DNA of 64,000 nt from Mycosarcoma maydis (taxonomy: Eukaryota; Basidiomycota; Ustilaginomycetes; Ustilaginales): positions 434,001 to 498,000 of the forward strand of contig NC_026481.1 in assembly GCF_000328475.2 (NCBI RefSeq), given 5' to 3'. Below are positions 1-10,589 of the stretch, one piece after another (the stretch's first letter is position 1; every line of letters begins with the position of its first letter). The position numbers were made by a program, and so were the translations under genes. The notes under the pieces were generated by a model, which was not told the DNA's origin, made no database searches, and worked only from the letters and a program-made list of their open reading frames with translations.

Positions 1-1430
1 CCAGGTCATCGCCGATGCTCGGCATTGGACACGCAATCAATCGACGGGTCAAGCCAGCACGCTCTCTTTCAGAGATGGAGCTGCGAGCGTGAGTTGAAAA
101 GGCGATAGGATGCGTGTGGCACTTGCACACTGATCAAGATGCTGATGAAACAAGGCACAGCGACTGTACTCTGTTGTACGACGCTAAGTCCCAGTGCAAT
201 AGATGACCAGTCACGAGTCATACCGAGCCTTTGTTTTTCCTGCAACCCTGCAGACAATCATGTCATTCGCGAATCAAAACAAGCTGGAACGGCGAGCTAC
301 ACTCGACGGCGAGCCAAAATAGACTCGTGATCTGTGATCCAGGTTGAGCTGAGATCGCGCCGTCCAAGAGCATTGTGATTTACCGTACGATTTGGCGCCC
401 GAAAGTGATATATACGTGTGCATATCTACAGTATTCCAAGATATATATACATGTATGTTCTACATCTATCTATAACATAGTGGTGAGTGTGGCTGGTTGA
501 TGAAACAGCAGAGAATCGATATCACCGACTAGCGCGGCTGCCTCGTGCTACTCGTGACTGTTGCTCGGCTTCTAGAGTCACGAGTCTGGTTCCGCTGTGA
601 TTTGAGGTGGGAAGCATTCACGATTCACGATTTACGATTCACGATTTACGATTCACGATTTACGATTCACGATTTACGATTCACGATTTACGATTCACGA
701 TTTATTCACGATTCGAGATTGTAGTCACAGTCGTGAGTCTGTGAGTTTCGAGTTTATTATACAATCAGTTGTTAAAGAGAGCTTCTTTCGAAAGATGCAA
801 TTCAAGCACGCACGCACGCACGACGAATCGCGAATAACTTCAGTTATTAGCAACCATTCGTGATTCAATATTACACTCAGGCTTATATGGGCCATGGGAC
901 GTGGGACGGTCCAAGCCCTCGTGCCTGCTGGATTGACGATTGAATCAGTCGTCATCACGCTCAACGCAGCTGCAGAGTCGTGAGTGGGATTCATGATTAC
1001 CTGCCTGCCAGAAACAGACTCACACCAACACACACCGACACTCACGCCTCGCTCGACTCGCTCGACGCTCCCACGCTTGCATTGGCTGGCAGCTGCTCGC
1101 AATACTTTCGTCTCGATCCTCTGTTGACTACTCGCTCCGCGTCGCTCCGCGTTCCCTTTGATCCGCTCTCGATCTTGATCCCCTCTGAGCTGGATCGTCC
1201 CCACCGCACATTGGCACCGCCCTCGATCGCAGCCTCTGCTGCTACAAGCTGTCGTTCATCTAGCAGCCATCTGGGCACGCATCGTCTACGCATCTCTAGC
1301 AGCCGTCTGTTAGCAGCTGCTCTTTCATTCCAGCATCGGCGTGTACAGCGCTTGCGAACACACGCATCAAAAGCCTGCAACCAACCAATCTACAGCCTTT
1401 CGCTTGCCGCGCTAGCCACATCCGGCACAA
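1..1430. other. Intergenic region and 5' leader of the OSBP gene
   Basis: I see no convincing gene here. It holds an AT-rich patch around 370-480, a 7-bp-period repeat array (616-716, listed separately), several GTCACGAGT-like words near 573-590, and a C/T-rich leader from about 1010 to 1430 that runs into the OSBP start codon. ORFs in this stretch have repeat-derived or pyrimidine-rich composition and match no family I know. The left end may contain the tail of a gene outside the window, but I cannot show it. Confidence 0.5.
616..716. repeat. Heptamer tandem array, alternating TTCACGA / TTTACGA
   Basis: About 14 copies of a 7-bp unit lie head to tail. From the third copy on, TTCACGA and TTTACGA alternate, giving a higher-order 14-bp period. 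The array ends in a slightly broken copy (TTTA, TTCACGA, TTCGAGA). The same core recurs through the intergenic DNA of this window. Confidence 0.9.
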
Positions 1431-4400
1431 ATGACGCACGCTTCGAATGGCAGCCTCACATCGGGCGACGATGTCGCTGAAGCTGTCTACAGCTTCAAGC
1501 TGCTCGAAGCCCTGAGAAAGGGCGACCAGCAGGCACTCATCCCCCTTCTACAATCAAATACCAAATCCGCAAACTTGCTTGCAAAGGAAAGCACCAGTCC
1601 TCTCCATCTCGCCGTCCGCTGTGCCGACTTCAACATCATCTCGTTTCTCTTGAACTACAAAACCATTCATCTCAATGCGACCGAGGCCCAAAACGGCAAC
1701 ACGGCTCTTCATATCGCCTCAGCGTCCGGTCGCGATGACATCGTCCAGCTGCTGCTCGATCAGCAAGACATTGACGACACCAAACCCAACAAGGACGGCA
1801 GAGATGCTCTCGCAGTCGCCAAATCTCCCGAGATCGCTCAACGCATCCAAGTCAGTCGCGCTCAGCTCAACGCCAAGTATCTCGATCATCTCGACGCTTA
1901 CGAACAAGACGTCTCGCGTGCCGACGCCAACATCCACGACCTGCTCAACTTGCCACGACACGCCGTCATCGACCTCAACGCGCACAGCACCAACGGCAGT
2001 ACGCTCCTTCACGAGGCCGTCAAGCGCAAGGACATGCGCATGATCGAGACCGCCGTCCGCAAGGGCGCAGACGTCTATGCCCGTGACCGTCTCGGCAAGC
2101 GCGTCAACGACGTCACCAAGGACGAAAGGGTCAGAGCGCTCTTGCGTCAGCTTCACAATGCTGACGCTGCCAAGGCCTCGCAGGCCAGTCAGTCAGGCCA
2201 ACCGCCTTGCTTCAAGGGCTACCTCGGAAAGTGGACCAACATCGCCCACGGATACAAGACGCGATGGTTTGTCCTTGAGGACGGCATCCTCTCCTACTAC
2301 CACAACCAGGACGATGAGGGCAAGCAGTCGCGCGGCGCCATCAACATGCGCTATGCCAAGATTCGCGCCGACAACAACGACAAGCATCGCTTCGAGATCA
2401 TCAGCGAGACCGGCAAGGGCACCTCCAAGCTGTACCTTCGCGGCACACATCCCGTCGAGCGCGCCAGATGGGTGCAGGTGCTCCAGCAGACAAAGGAGTT
2501 CTTCAACCTCGAGCGACAATCGAGCCGTGCCACCGAACACTTTTACCGCCAACGCGCGCCTTCCACCTCTTCGCTCTCGTTCACGCACAGCATTCAGACT
2601 TCGACAGCGCTCGCCAACCCCGCTGCCATCGTCCGTCCCTCGTCCACCGCCCCCAGCGAAAAGGGCAGCCGTACCGGTTTCCTCTCGCTCAAGTCGCCCA
2701 GCACACAGCCCCCCTCGGGCACGGCAAGCGAACGATCGCTGCCGCTACTCAACCGTAGCCCAAGTCTGCTCAGCCGGCCGTCAAGCGACGAACGAGGCGA
2801 AGATGAAGCTGGTGCGGCGGGCGCAGCAGCAGCACGTCTGCCATACGACAACGAGTTCCGTCTCACCGCCGAAGCGCTCAAGGCGCAGGCCGAAGCAAGT
2901 CAGCGCCTCGTCGAGACGCTGATCGCCTCCAACGCACTTGTCACTGCCAGCGACAGTGGCAGCACAGCCAAGCACAGCCGCACTTTGTCGAGCTCCAATG
3001 GCAGCAACCCCGACACGGTGCACTCGGCTCTCGACGCTGCAATCAGGAGCAACCTCCAGCTGGTTGAGCGCTACCAGACCATGGTTGCTGCACGTGAAGC
3101 TTACATGGCCAAGCGTTACGAGCGAGAGCTGCAGATCAAGCATCTTTGGGAAGAAAACATGGCCGTCTTGGCGCAACAGCACGCCGAGATGGAAACGCAG
3201 CTCAAGGAAGCTGCTGCCGAAAATGCGCGCAGGCGAAAAGCGTTGCGCGAAGTGCGCGAGACCATGGGTTCATCGCCAGGTTCGATTCTGTCGCCTGGCG
3301 GTGTTGGTGGCGCGCTTGCTACGTCGAGCTACGTGGCGTCGCCGCTTCACGCTCATGATCAACGCCGTCAGTCGACGCTCCAGTCGTACGAGATGGCTGA
3401 CAGCGGTGGAGCGGGCTCACTCGCTGCGCGTCGGCTTGGCGAAGAGGGCGGTGCGCAGCTGCAGCTCGACGACCAGCTAACGCCTCCGATCCAGGCTCAG
3501 CGTTCCACCATCCTGGGCATCGCCGACGAAAAGAGCATGGCGCGCGACTCGATGGATGACGCTGAGGACGATTTCTTCGACGCCATCGAAACGGGTGATC
3601 TGCCTGGTCTCAAAGTGGAGCAGGCGCTCAGCCAGCCTGAGACGGATCTCGACCAATGGCCCGATCGCTTCGACACGGAGGTGATCGATGAGGTCGTCAA
3701 GACGTCGCTGGAACCGTACAGGCATCTGCGAACCGAGTTGCCGATTGGCAAAGACGACCGACCTTCGGTGTCGCTATGGGCTATCCTCAAGAACAATATT
3801 GGCAAGGATCTCTCCAAGATCACGTTTCCTGTCAGCTTCAACGAACCCACGTCGATGCTGCAGCGAATGGCCGAGGACATGGAGTTTTCCGAGTGTCTTG
3901 ACGCTGCGTCGATGCAGGAGGACTCGACCAAGCGTATCGCATACGTCGCTGCATTCGCCATGAGCAACTACTCGTCCACGATCGGTCGAATTGCCAAGCC
4001 GTTCAACCCGTTGCTGGGAGAGACATTTGAGTACATGCGCCCAGACAAGAAGTACCGGTACTTCTCGGAGCAAGTGTCGCACCACCCGCCCATCTCGGCG
4101 TGCTTGGCGCAATCGCCCACGTGGGACTACATGGGCTGCGTCGACGCCAAGTCCAAGTTCCTGGGACGTACGTTTGAGATCCGACCGACGGGCGTAGCGC
4201 ACGTCAACCTCAAGGTGCCACGAAAGTGGGTGAAAACCAACAAGGAACTCACCACGGCGCCTATGTTGTCGGGAGACCACGTGCTAGAGCACTACTCGTG
4301 GAACAAGGTGACGACGTCGGTCTCGGGCTTCATCGTGGGCAACCCTACGATCGACCATTTCGGCGATATGGAGGTGACGAACCACGCGACGGGCGATCGC

Positions 4401-5081
4401 TGCGTGCTTACGTTCAAGCCGCGAGGTTGGCGGGGCAAGGATGCTTTCGAGATCCGCGGCAGCGTGTTGGATGCGCAAGGTACGTTGCGATGGGACATTG
4501 CGGGTCGGTGGAACTCGCAGCTGGTAGCGCGAAAGTGTGGAGCTGGCTCGGGCGATCTGAATCCTGACGAGTCCGTGGATGCTCCCGACGGACAAATCGC
4601 TACGGCCCAGCCTCTGGCCGAGTATCTGCTGCTGTGGCGCAACTCGGAAAAGCCCGCATCGCCGTTCAACTTGACACCGTTTGCCATCACGCTCAACTCG
4701 TGTCCGGACGAGTTGCGACCGTGGCTCGCGCCAACCGACTGTCGACTCCGCCCAGACCTGAGTGCGTTTGAGAGCGGCAAGTTCGACCAGGCCAACGAGT
4801 TGAAGCAGAAGCTCGAGAATTTCCAACGCGAGACTAGGAGGATGCGCGAAACGGGCGAGTTGCCGCCTCATGAGCCGCGCTGGTTCAAGAGGACCACGGA
4901 TGCGGATACGAGGGAGCAGCTGTGGCAGCCGTTGGCTGCTGCGCCTGGCTCTGGCGCTAATGGCAAGGAGGCCACCTCCTACTGGGCAGAGAGGTACCAG
5001 GTTGGCTCGAAAAAGGCCAACGGAATCCACGCCGAATGGAGCAACGTCTATCATATTTTTGGTGATTTCGAGGTTCGCTGA
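1431..5081 (+). CDS. Oxysterol-binding protein, Osh1/Osh2 type (ANK-PH-FFAT-ORD)
   Basis: A 1216-aa intron-free protein. Ankyrin-like repeats lie at about 50-140 and 185-245. A PH domain spans about 258-362 (begins PPCFKGYLGKW). Low-complexity and coiled regions follow, then an FFAT-type motif DFFDAIE at about 714-720 preceded by acidic residues. The C-terminal lipid-transfer domain begins near 760 and carries the family signature EQVSHHPPISA near 880. This order is that of yeast Swh1/Osh1 and Osh2. By family knowledge such proteins move sterol or PI4P between the ER and Golgi or plasma membrane, with FFAT binding the ER protein VAP/Scs2 and PH binding phosphoinositides. The start is the first ATG after a C/T-rich leader. 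The gene stands alone upstream of the HAD phosphatase, on the same strand. Confidence 0.95.
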   Translation: MTHASNGSLTSGDDVAEAVYSFKLLEALRKGDQQALIPLLQSNTKSANLLAKESTSPLHLAVRCADFNIISFLLNYKTIHLNATEAQNGNTALHIASASGRDDIVQLLLDQQDIDDTKPNKDGRDALAVAKSPEIAQRIQVSRAQLNAKYLDHLDAYEQDVSRADANIHDLLNLPRHAVIDLNAHSTNGSTLLHEAVKRKDMRMIETAVRKGADVYARDRLGKRVNDVTKDERVRALLRQLHNADAAKASQASQSGQPPCFKGYLGKWTNIAHGYKTRWFVLEDGILSYYHNQDDEGKQSRGAINMRYAKIRADNNDKHRFEIISETGKGTSKLYLRGTHPVERARWVQVLQQTKEFFNLERQSSRATEHFYRQRAPSTSSLSFTHSIQTSTALANPAAIVRPSSTAPSEKGSRTGFLSLKSPSTQPPSGTASERSLPLLNRSPSLLSRPSSDERGEDEAGAAGAAAARLPYDNEFRLTAEALKAQAEASQRLVETLIASNALVTASDSGSTAKHSRTLSSSNGSNPDTVHSALDAAIRSNLQLVERYQTMVAAREAYMAKRYERELQIKHLWEENMAVLAQQHAEMETQLKEAAAENARRRKALREVRETMGSSPGSILSPGGVGGALATSSYVASPLHAHDQRRQSTLQSYEMADSGGAGSLAARRLGEEGGAQLQLDDQLTPPIQAQRSTILGIADEKSMARDSMDDAEDDFFDAIETGDLPGLKVEQALSQPETDLDQWPDRFDTEVIDEVVKTSLEPYRHLRTELPIGKDDRPSVSLWAILKNNIGKDLSKITFPVSFNEPTSMLQRMAEDMEFSECLDAASMQEDSTKRIAYVAAFAMSNYSSTIGRIAKPFNPLLGETFEYMRPDKKYRYFSEQVSHHPPISACLAQSPTWDYMGCVDAKSKFLGRTFEIRPTGVAHVNLKVPRKWVKTNKELTTAPMLSGDHVLEHYSWNKVTTSVSGFIVGNPTIDHFGDMEVTNHATGDRCVLTFKPRGWRGKDAFEIRGSVLDAQGTLRWDIAGRWNSQLVARKCGAGSGDLNPDESVDAPDGQIATAQPLAEYLLLWRNSEKPASPFNLTPFAITLNSCPDELRPWLAPTDCRLRPDLSAFESGKFDQANELKQKLENFQRETRRMRETGELPPHEPRWFKRTTDADTREQLWQPLAAAPGSGANGKEATSYWAERYQVGSKKANGIHAEWSNVYHIFGDFEVR

Positions 5082-5687
5082 TCGTTGCCTCATGACAAGC
5101 ATTCGCGAATCGAATCGTGAATCACAATCACGAATGTTTGGTCTCTAGCTCATCTCGTCTGATTCCCGGACAGTCTTGTCTTGTAAATATCTTGGTTGAT
5201 GGTGCAATAATCTGGATTCGTCATGTAGCAGGTGTCACTCGGAAACGCACTGGGAGCGAGGCGATGTGCCTCTGCAGGCAACGTGGACACGCGACATCAG
5301 CGTGAACGATTCAGCGTGGTGAATGTAGGAATCTGATTGGCTGCGTGGCTGCGATTCGCCTGGCAACACAGCGCGAGACGCGAAACGCGATAGTGCGAGC
5401 GCGATTCTCGATTAGATTTGATGACGGACGATTCGCAATTGGCGTGGCGGTGCGTAATGCGCTCTCGAGCGCACAGAGAGAGAGAGAGAGAGAAGAAAGA
5501 AATGCACAAATTAGAAAATTCGGGTTGAGAAGAACATTTCGATGTGTATCCAACATGCGAATCGTGTGGTGAGTGGTGAGTGTTGGAAGCTTAATGCGTT
5601 GTGCGAGCAAGTACAAAGGTTGGTGCACAGATGAAGGGTTGCGGTCTTACCACGATCCATCGGTTATTCGCATCCACACAAGACAAG
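5082..5687. other. Intergenic, OSBP to HAD phosphatase
   Basis: This is the 3' region of the OSBP gene and the promoter of the phosphatase gene. It contains a dispersed CGTGAATCACAA-type word near 5126 and an (AG)n microsatellite at 5475-5493. I see no gene. Confidence 0.5.
5475..5493. repeat. (AG)n microsatellite
   Basis: A perfect AG dinucleotide run of about 9 units in the intergenic space before the HAD phosphatase gene. Confidence 0.85.
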
Positions 5688-6551
5688 ATGAACACGGCGC
5701 CTTCACCATTACCTGAACTGCGCGGTAGGCAGCTGATCGTATTTGATTTCGACTGGTAAGTTGTTTGTCGAGCAAGGTGGTGGTGGAGGTGATGGTGGGG
5801 GGGGGGACGAGCGCAAGTTGAGCTGACAGATCTTGGTTTGTGTAGGTCGTTGGTGGATCAGGATACGGATCGCTATGTACACGAGGTGCTCTGTCCGCCA
5901 CTTCGGGCTGAGTTGCAGCGACGAAAGAAGAGCGAGCAGTTCACCGATCTGTGCGCATCGCTGCTAGTCAAGCTGCACGAACAAGGCGTCACCGAGGACG
6001 ACATCCGCTCGGCGCTCACTACGCTGCCTTTCCATCCTGGTGTGAAACGTGGTGTTTCCGCGCTCAAAGCCGCCGGTCAAACTACATTCTTCCTGCTCTC
6101 GAACAGCAACACTTTTTATATCGACACGATCCTGCGTCACCACAAGCTCGATACACTGTTTGACGAAATCGTCACGAACCCCGCTGCATTCAACGAGCAC
6201 GGAGCACTCATCCTGCAACGCCGCATCCTCGCCACCGACACGCAGCACACATGCAACGTCGGCTGCTCCGCCAACATGTGCAAGGGCGCCGAACTCGACG
6301 CGTTTCTCCACCGAAACGGCGGCCGAACCGCATTCGACAGAATCATCTACGTCGGTGATGGTGGAAATGACTATTGCCCCGTGCTTAGACTGGGCGCCAA
6401 CGACGTCGCATTTGTCCGCAAGTTCCGAGGCCTCCAGACCAGAATTGCAAGAGAAGGCGGCGTCAAGGCCGGTATCAAGTACTGGAATGGCGCCTGGGAG
6501 TTGGAGGGTTACCTGAACGAGGCCAGGGGTCAACCTGCGCTCGACTACTAG
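5688..6551 (+). CDS. HAD-superfamily phosphatase, PHOSPHO1/2-like, one intron
   Basis: Exons 5688-5755 and 5846-6551 are separated by a 90-nt intron (donor GTAAGT, acceptor TGTAG). Splicing gives 257 aa and restores HAD motif I, DFDWSLVDQD (residues about 20-29), across the junction. Motif IV is GDGGNDYCP near residue 190. A conserved Cys-rich stretch (CNVGCSANMCKG) lies just before it. This layout matches the PHOSPHO family, whose members dephosphorylate phosphocholine, phosphoethanolamine or pyridoxal phosphate; the substrate here is not determined. Without the intron the ORF would lack both an ATG and the catalytic aspartates, so the two-exon model is strongly favoured. I see no signal peptide, so it is probably cytosolic. 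Confidence 0.88.
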
Positions 6552-7267
6552 ATCGAACCCGCACGTTTGCTGTAGATGCCTTTCTAGCAATTCGCAATAC
6601 ACATTTGATTCGCATCTTGTACATCTCTTTTCGTTGAGCTTGGCATTCACGATGGGCGTGCGCTTGCGTGTTCGGCATGTCGCCAAGCATTCGAATGATG
6701 GCACAGCCTGGATCCCGAGACGGTCGCTGAACAGGATGCGCTCCACTGTCTTGCTGCGATCCGCCTACGATCCATCGAAACGCTGCATCGGCGCTCGAGT
6801 GGGATGCAATGGCGAACCGAGCATCCATACCGACCATCGCGTGGCACGTGCGTCGTCCGTGGTGTGGTCTGTCAAGCATGTTCCCGCAGCCGATACATGA
6901 TACGCGCCGCACGCTCATTCAAACTTTGCAACTCTGTGTGATTCAGGACACGCCCAAATCGGCGCGGCCCTTGCAATGTGCGAGTATCCGAGTCTACATG
7001 CACAGCGACAGCTTGAGCCAGCCTGAGTGGAAGCGCGTACACCCGGACCCCGCACGCCGCTCCACCAACCGAGTTCGCATCGGAGTTGCGCACGCACTCG
7101 GACACGACGCATTGGTCCGCGTCTTGTGCAACCGTCGGCTCGCACCGCACAGTATTGGGCGCACGTATGCCTCTGCATATCAGCTTAGCTTGCATGCTCT
7201 GCGCCCTCGTCGAGTCGAAACAATCGACTGCAAATCCAGAGAAATCAAGAGTGTCCATTTTCACTTT
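6552..7267. other. Convergent intergenic region, no gene seen
   Basis: This lies between the 3' ends of the HAD phosphatase (+) and the aspartic protease (-). Several small ORFs overlap here in all frames with arginine-, histidine- and cysteine-rich translations and no domain. It probably consists of two 3' UTRs. Confidence 0.45.
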
Positions 7268-9232
7268 TCACACGAGCATACAGGGCAGTAAGGTGAGCAT
7301 GAGTACGAGCAGAGATGCAAGTCGCGAGCACCGCGTGGTGATGCGAGTGGCAGAGTTCGAGTGGCCATCTGAGGCAGGGTTGCCGGGAACGGGTAAGGCG
7401 CTGCAAGTGCTTGCTATGACGGGCAGATCGTCGGCGGTGGCGGCGGAGCGCGTTGGAAGCAGAGCACGGTAGGTGCTGGATGCAGCTACTTTGGTGGGCA
7501 CTACACCGAGCGTTGGCGTGGATGTCGCATTCGCAAAGAAGTACGCTACGCTGCTTTGTGACTGGAGCGAAACCAACGAGTTGGGCAGTACGCTGTTGAT
7601 GGTCGTGGCATGGTTGCGCAGAAAGCTCGACAGATCCGCCGTCGGTTGCGGTGAAAAGACGACAGAGCTCTGTGTAGCATCGGCGCGCTGCCTGAGCGGG
7701 TACAGCCCCACCTTGGGCGGCTCCTTACCGTTGATGCCGATCGAAAACACCGAGTAGACCGCTCGTAAAAACGGCGTACCCAGGATCCAATCCACGCCGC
7801 TTGCGTCGGCTTGCGCAGCTGAAGGCCAGGCAAAGCACAAATACGGCTGCTGTGCATCGGGCCCGATAATGTAGTCCGAGGGGAGCAGTGTGATGTTTCG
7901 ACCACCAAAAGAAAAGTACATGCGATCTGTAGTGTCGCATGGCACGATGAAGCGACCGTCGCCGACGTGCCGGCTGTTGCGGATCGACGAGAAGATCGAC
8001 GCCACAGCCGACGGCGGGCCGAGTATGGACGACGAGCCAGTATCGAGCAGCGCAAGCGACGTGCGTAGCGACGTAAAGCTAGGACGCAGTGTGGCTTGCT
8101 GACCGGAGACGCCAACCGACGTCAGCGGCAACACCCACTGCACGTACGGCCCGAGCGCAGATGCGTCGAGGTTGAGCGTGTTGTTCGCCGGCACAGATGT
8201 GTCGCCGGAAGGAAACGGGTAAACGTCGTACCATTCCACCTGACTTCGCTCTCTCTGACTCGGCAGAATGGCTGGGTCGACCGCACCAAACGTCGCTGTA
8301 CCTCCTTGTCGTGTCAAGTACAGTCCGAACAACGGGTAGGAGGCGCCACTCGTCTGCAGCAAGCTCGTCAGGAATGGCAGTATCTTGACCTGCGCACCGA
8401 TCTGATCTGCATACCCGATCAGACTCCTGGATACTACGCTTCCGCGAGCAAATCCCAAGCCGAGCACACCTGAAATGCCCTGCTCACCTAACGTCACATT
8501 GGTCGCGTTGATCAACGCAAACGCCTGCTGATCCACGCTCAGATCACTGATGCCCACCTTGTCCGCCACCACGACGCCGGAGGCAGATGTGGTGTCGTCG
8601 TAATAGATCGAGAATGGGATGTCGACCATTTCTTTCGTTTGACGCTTCGCATAGCCGTCAGTACCATGCGAGGACGAGCGGGTGTTGTTGGTAGCATTGC
8701 CGCCAAAGCTCGAGGCGGTAAGATTGAGCCTTGTCTCGGAATCTACCTGGATCGGCTGGAACGTGGTGCTCTTTTGCGAATCGAATCTGAGCACTTTGTC
8801 ATCCTGGCATTGCGACGAGGCGCAAGCGGTGGACGTGATCCAGAGATCCGAGGAGCCCGTGTCTAGCTGGACAAACACCAGCTGTGCGGGGCTCGAGGAG
8901 AGGTTGAGCGGCACTTGATATGCGCCAGAGAGGTAGCCGAGCGTTTGGATCTTGTCATTCGAGTTGGTGCTCGATGTGGAAGCACGACGGTCCTGACGCG
9001 CGAAGAGCGAGCGGCGACGCGCGACCGAGGCGTGTTGGAGTTCACGTTGCGTAGACGCGTGGTCGGTGCTTGTTGTGACCAGATGGTCGGGCGCTCGTAG
9101 TGAGATGACAGTTGGACGGTCGCGTGAGTTGTGGAAGAAGGCTGGCGGATTCGAAGGAGTCGCTCTTGACGATATGGCCAGAAGCGTGATGCATACTAGC
9201 ACGCCGATTGTCCAGCGCCGAGAAAAGATCAT
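7268..9232 (-). CDS. Secreted, probably GPI-anchored aspartic protease (yapsin-like)
   Basis: A 654-aa pepsin-family (A1) protein. The N-terminal signal segment is about 8-22. A propeptide ends in basic clusters (RRR at 72-74, RR at 82-83). The first catalytic motif is LDTGSSDLW with Asp124; the second is LLDTGSS with Asp397. The C-terminal ~60 residues are Ser/Thr/Ala-rich and end in a hydrophobic stretch (LASLLVLMLTLLPCMLV), the usual GPI-attachment signal. A loop between the catalytic motifs carries YAKRQTKE, a Kex2-type dibasic site inside an Asn/Ser-rich insertion, reminiscent of the internally cleaved loop of yapsins. The role is probably cell-wall or cell-surface protein processing. 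It starts at ATG 9232 and is convergent with the HAD phosphatase. Confidence 0.88.
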   Translation of the reverse strand: MIFSRRWTIGVLVCITLLAISSRATPSNPPAFFHNSRDRPTVISLRAPDHLVTTSTDHASTQRELQHASVARRRSLFARQDRRASTSSTNSNDKIQTLGYLSGAYQVPLNLSSSPAQLVFVQLDTGSSDLWITSTACASSQCQDDKVLRFDSQKSTTFQPIQVDSETRLNLTASSFGGNATNNTRSSSHGTDGYAKRQTKEMVDIPFSIYYDDTTSASGVVVADKVGISDLSVDQQAFALINATNVTLGEQGISGVLGLGFARGSVVSRSLIGYADQIGAQVKILPFLTSLLQTSGASYPLFGLYLTRQGGTATFGAVDPAILPSQRERSQVEWYDVYPFPSGDTSVPANNTLNLDASALGPYVQWVLPLTSVGVSGQQATLRPSFTSLRTSLALLDTGSSSILGPPSAVASIFSSIRNSRHVGDGRFIVPCDTTDRMYFSFGGRNITLLPSDYIIGPDAQQPYLCFAWPSAAQADASGVDWILGTPFLRAVYSVFSIGINGKEPPKVGLYPLRQRADATQSSVVFSPQPTADLSSFLRNHATTINSVLPNSLVSLQSQSSVAYFFANATSTPTLGVVPTKVAASSTYRALLPTRSAATADDLPVIASTCSALPVPGNPASDGHSNSATRITTRCSRLASLLVLMLTLLPCMLV

Positions 9233-9552
9233 GGTGGATGTCTCTATGGACCGTCGCTTGGCTCGTCCGTGTATAGCTGAGCTGAACAGGGCGTTCTTAG
9301 AGCAGCACCGACCGGTGTTCTGTGCAGTGTGACGTGAACGTAACAGTCGCAGCCTTTTTGGCTTTTTTGTCGGCCGTGCCTGCTAGGGGACCAGGTGGCG
9401 CTCTTTTTCGTGCGGCTGGCTGTGCGACCACCAGAGAGCCGTCTTCCTAGCTTGGTGGTCAGGTCGATACGAGCGTTACGTTCGGTAGCGGCATGACCGG
9501 AACGGCATGCAGGAAACGGTAGAATGACATCAGTCACGAGTCGTGAGTGTAA

Positions 9553-9637
9553 TCGTGAATCGTGAATCGTGAATCGTGAATCGTGAATCGTGAATCGTGA
9601 ATCGTGAATCGTGAATCGTGAATCGTGAATCGTGAAT
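9553..9637. repeat. Heptamer tandem array TCGTGAA x about 12
   Basis: Perfect head-to-tail copies of a 7-bp unit that is the reverse complement of the TTCACGA unit at 616-716 and 63373-63515. It sits about 320 bp upstream of the aspartic protease start codon. Confidence 0.95.
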
Positions 9638-10563
9638 GGCGTGGGCAGGATGGCAGGTGTTAGATCGGTGCTGATTGCATGCTAAGATACGCAGCACGTA
9701 GCCGTGAGTCACATAGTCATGAGTCGTGAGGGTGCAGCTTTGGCAACGTGCACGAAACATGACAGCGATTTTAAAGCCTCGTGCCTGTAGTCGAACAGAA
9801 AAAGAACAAGAAGAAAAAGGCATAGCGCAAATAATTATATCACCAAAATGTGGACAGAAAATGATGAGATGATGGGCATGGATCGGAGAAACGTGGGCAG
9901 GATCGCCGATCAGATTGAGAATCACCATCGTGAATGGATGCCAAGACAGCGAGCTATGCATACCCATTTTCTGAATAACTTAACGATAGTTGGCAGGTGG
10001 ATGTGCTGTGATTTCGAAATACCAAGCCAGGTTGACGCTTCGCCTAGGTGAAGGTGCATACAATTGATGGTAGAGGCACAGTATCACGGCGCTTCAAGCT
10101 TGGCAGCCAAGCGAGGGCACGATGCGTGCAGATTTAGGATATGAAAAGAAAAGTTGGAAGGAAGCCTTTCATCGAGTGAAAAGGGCTTGCGATCGTGTTG
10201 GATGATCTGGGCACAGCTCGCAACGGTAGCTGATCCATGTTGACATGCGAAGGAGCGTCGAATTACAGCCAGTGATCGACGGCCGAGCAGAAGCCGCTGT
10301 ACTTTTGGACTCGGCGCCGGCGGTGAAAGAAAGGACAATGGCTACCCAAGGTACAGGCACCAAAAGGCGAATAGCCGGTGCGTGGCGTGCAAAGTCATGA
10401 ATGCGGAAAGGCACAAGATGCGAGTCGTGAGTGTAGGCGATTCACAATTCGTGATTGGGCCAAACATGAAAACATGGCGCGTAAAACGGACTCCGTGATG
10501 ACGGATGAGCCAAACAACAACACGACCTAACTCGCGCGCACTTGAGTAAGTCACAGTAAGAGG

Positions 10564-10589
10564 GAGAGAGAGAGAGAGAGAGAGAGAGG
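10564..10589. repeat. (AG)n microsatellite
   Basis: An uninterrupted AG/GA run of about 13 units in gene-free DNA. Confidence 0.85.

Noticed and set aside
980..1480. 166-codon plus-strand ORF overlapping the OSBP start
   Set aside because: It is Ser/Arg/Leu-rich, in a different frame from OSBP, and matches a C/T-rich leader rather than a protein family.
9530..9967. Minus-strand ORF with repeated HDSRFTI peptide (similar ORF at 63312-63530, plus strand)
   Set aside because: These are direct translations of the TTCACGA/TCGTGAA heptamer arrays; three 7-bp units give a 7-residue peptide repeat. There is no domain, no conserved start context and no coding character outside the array.
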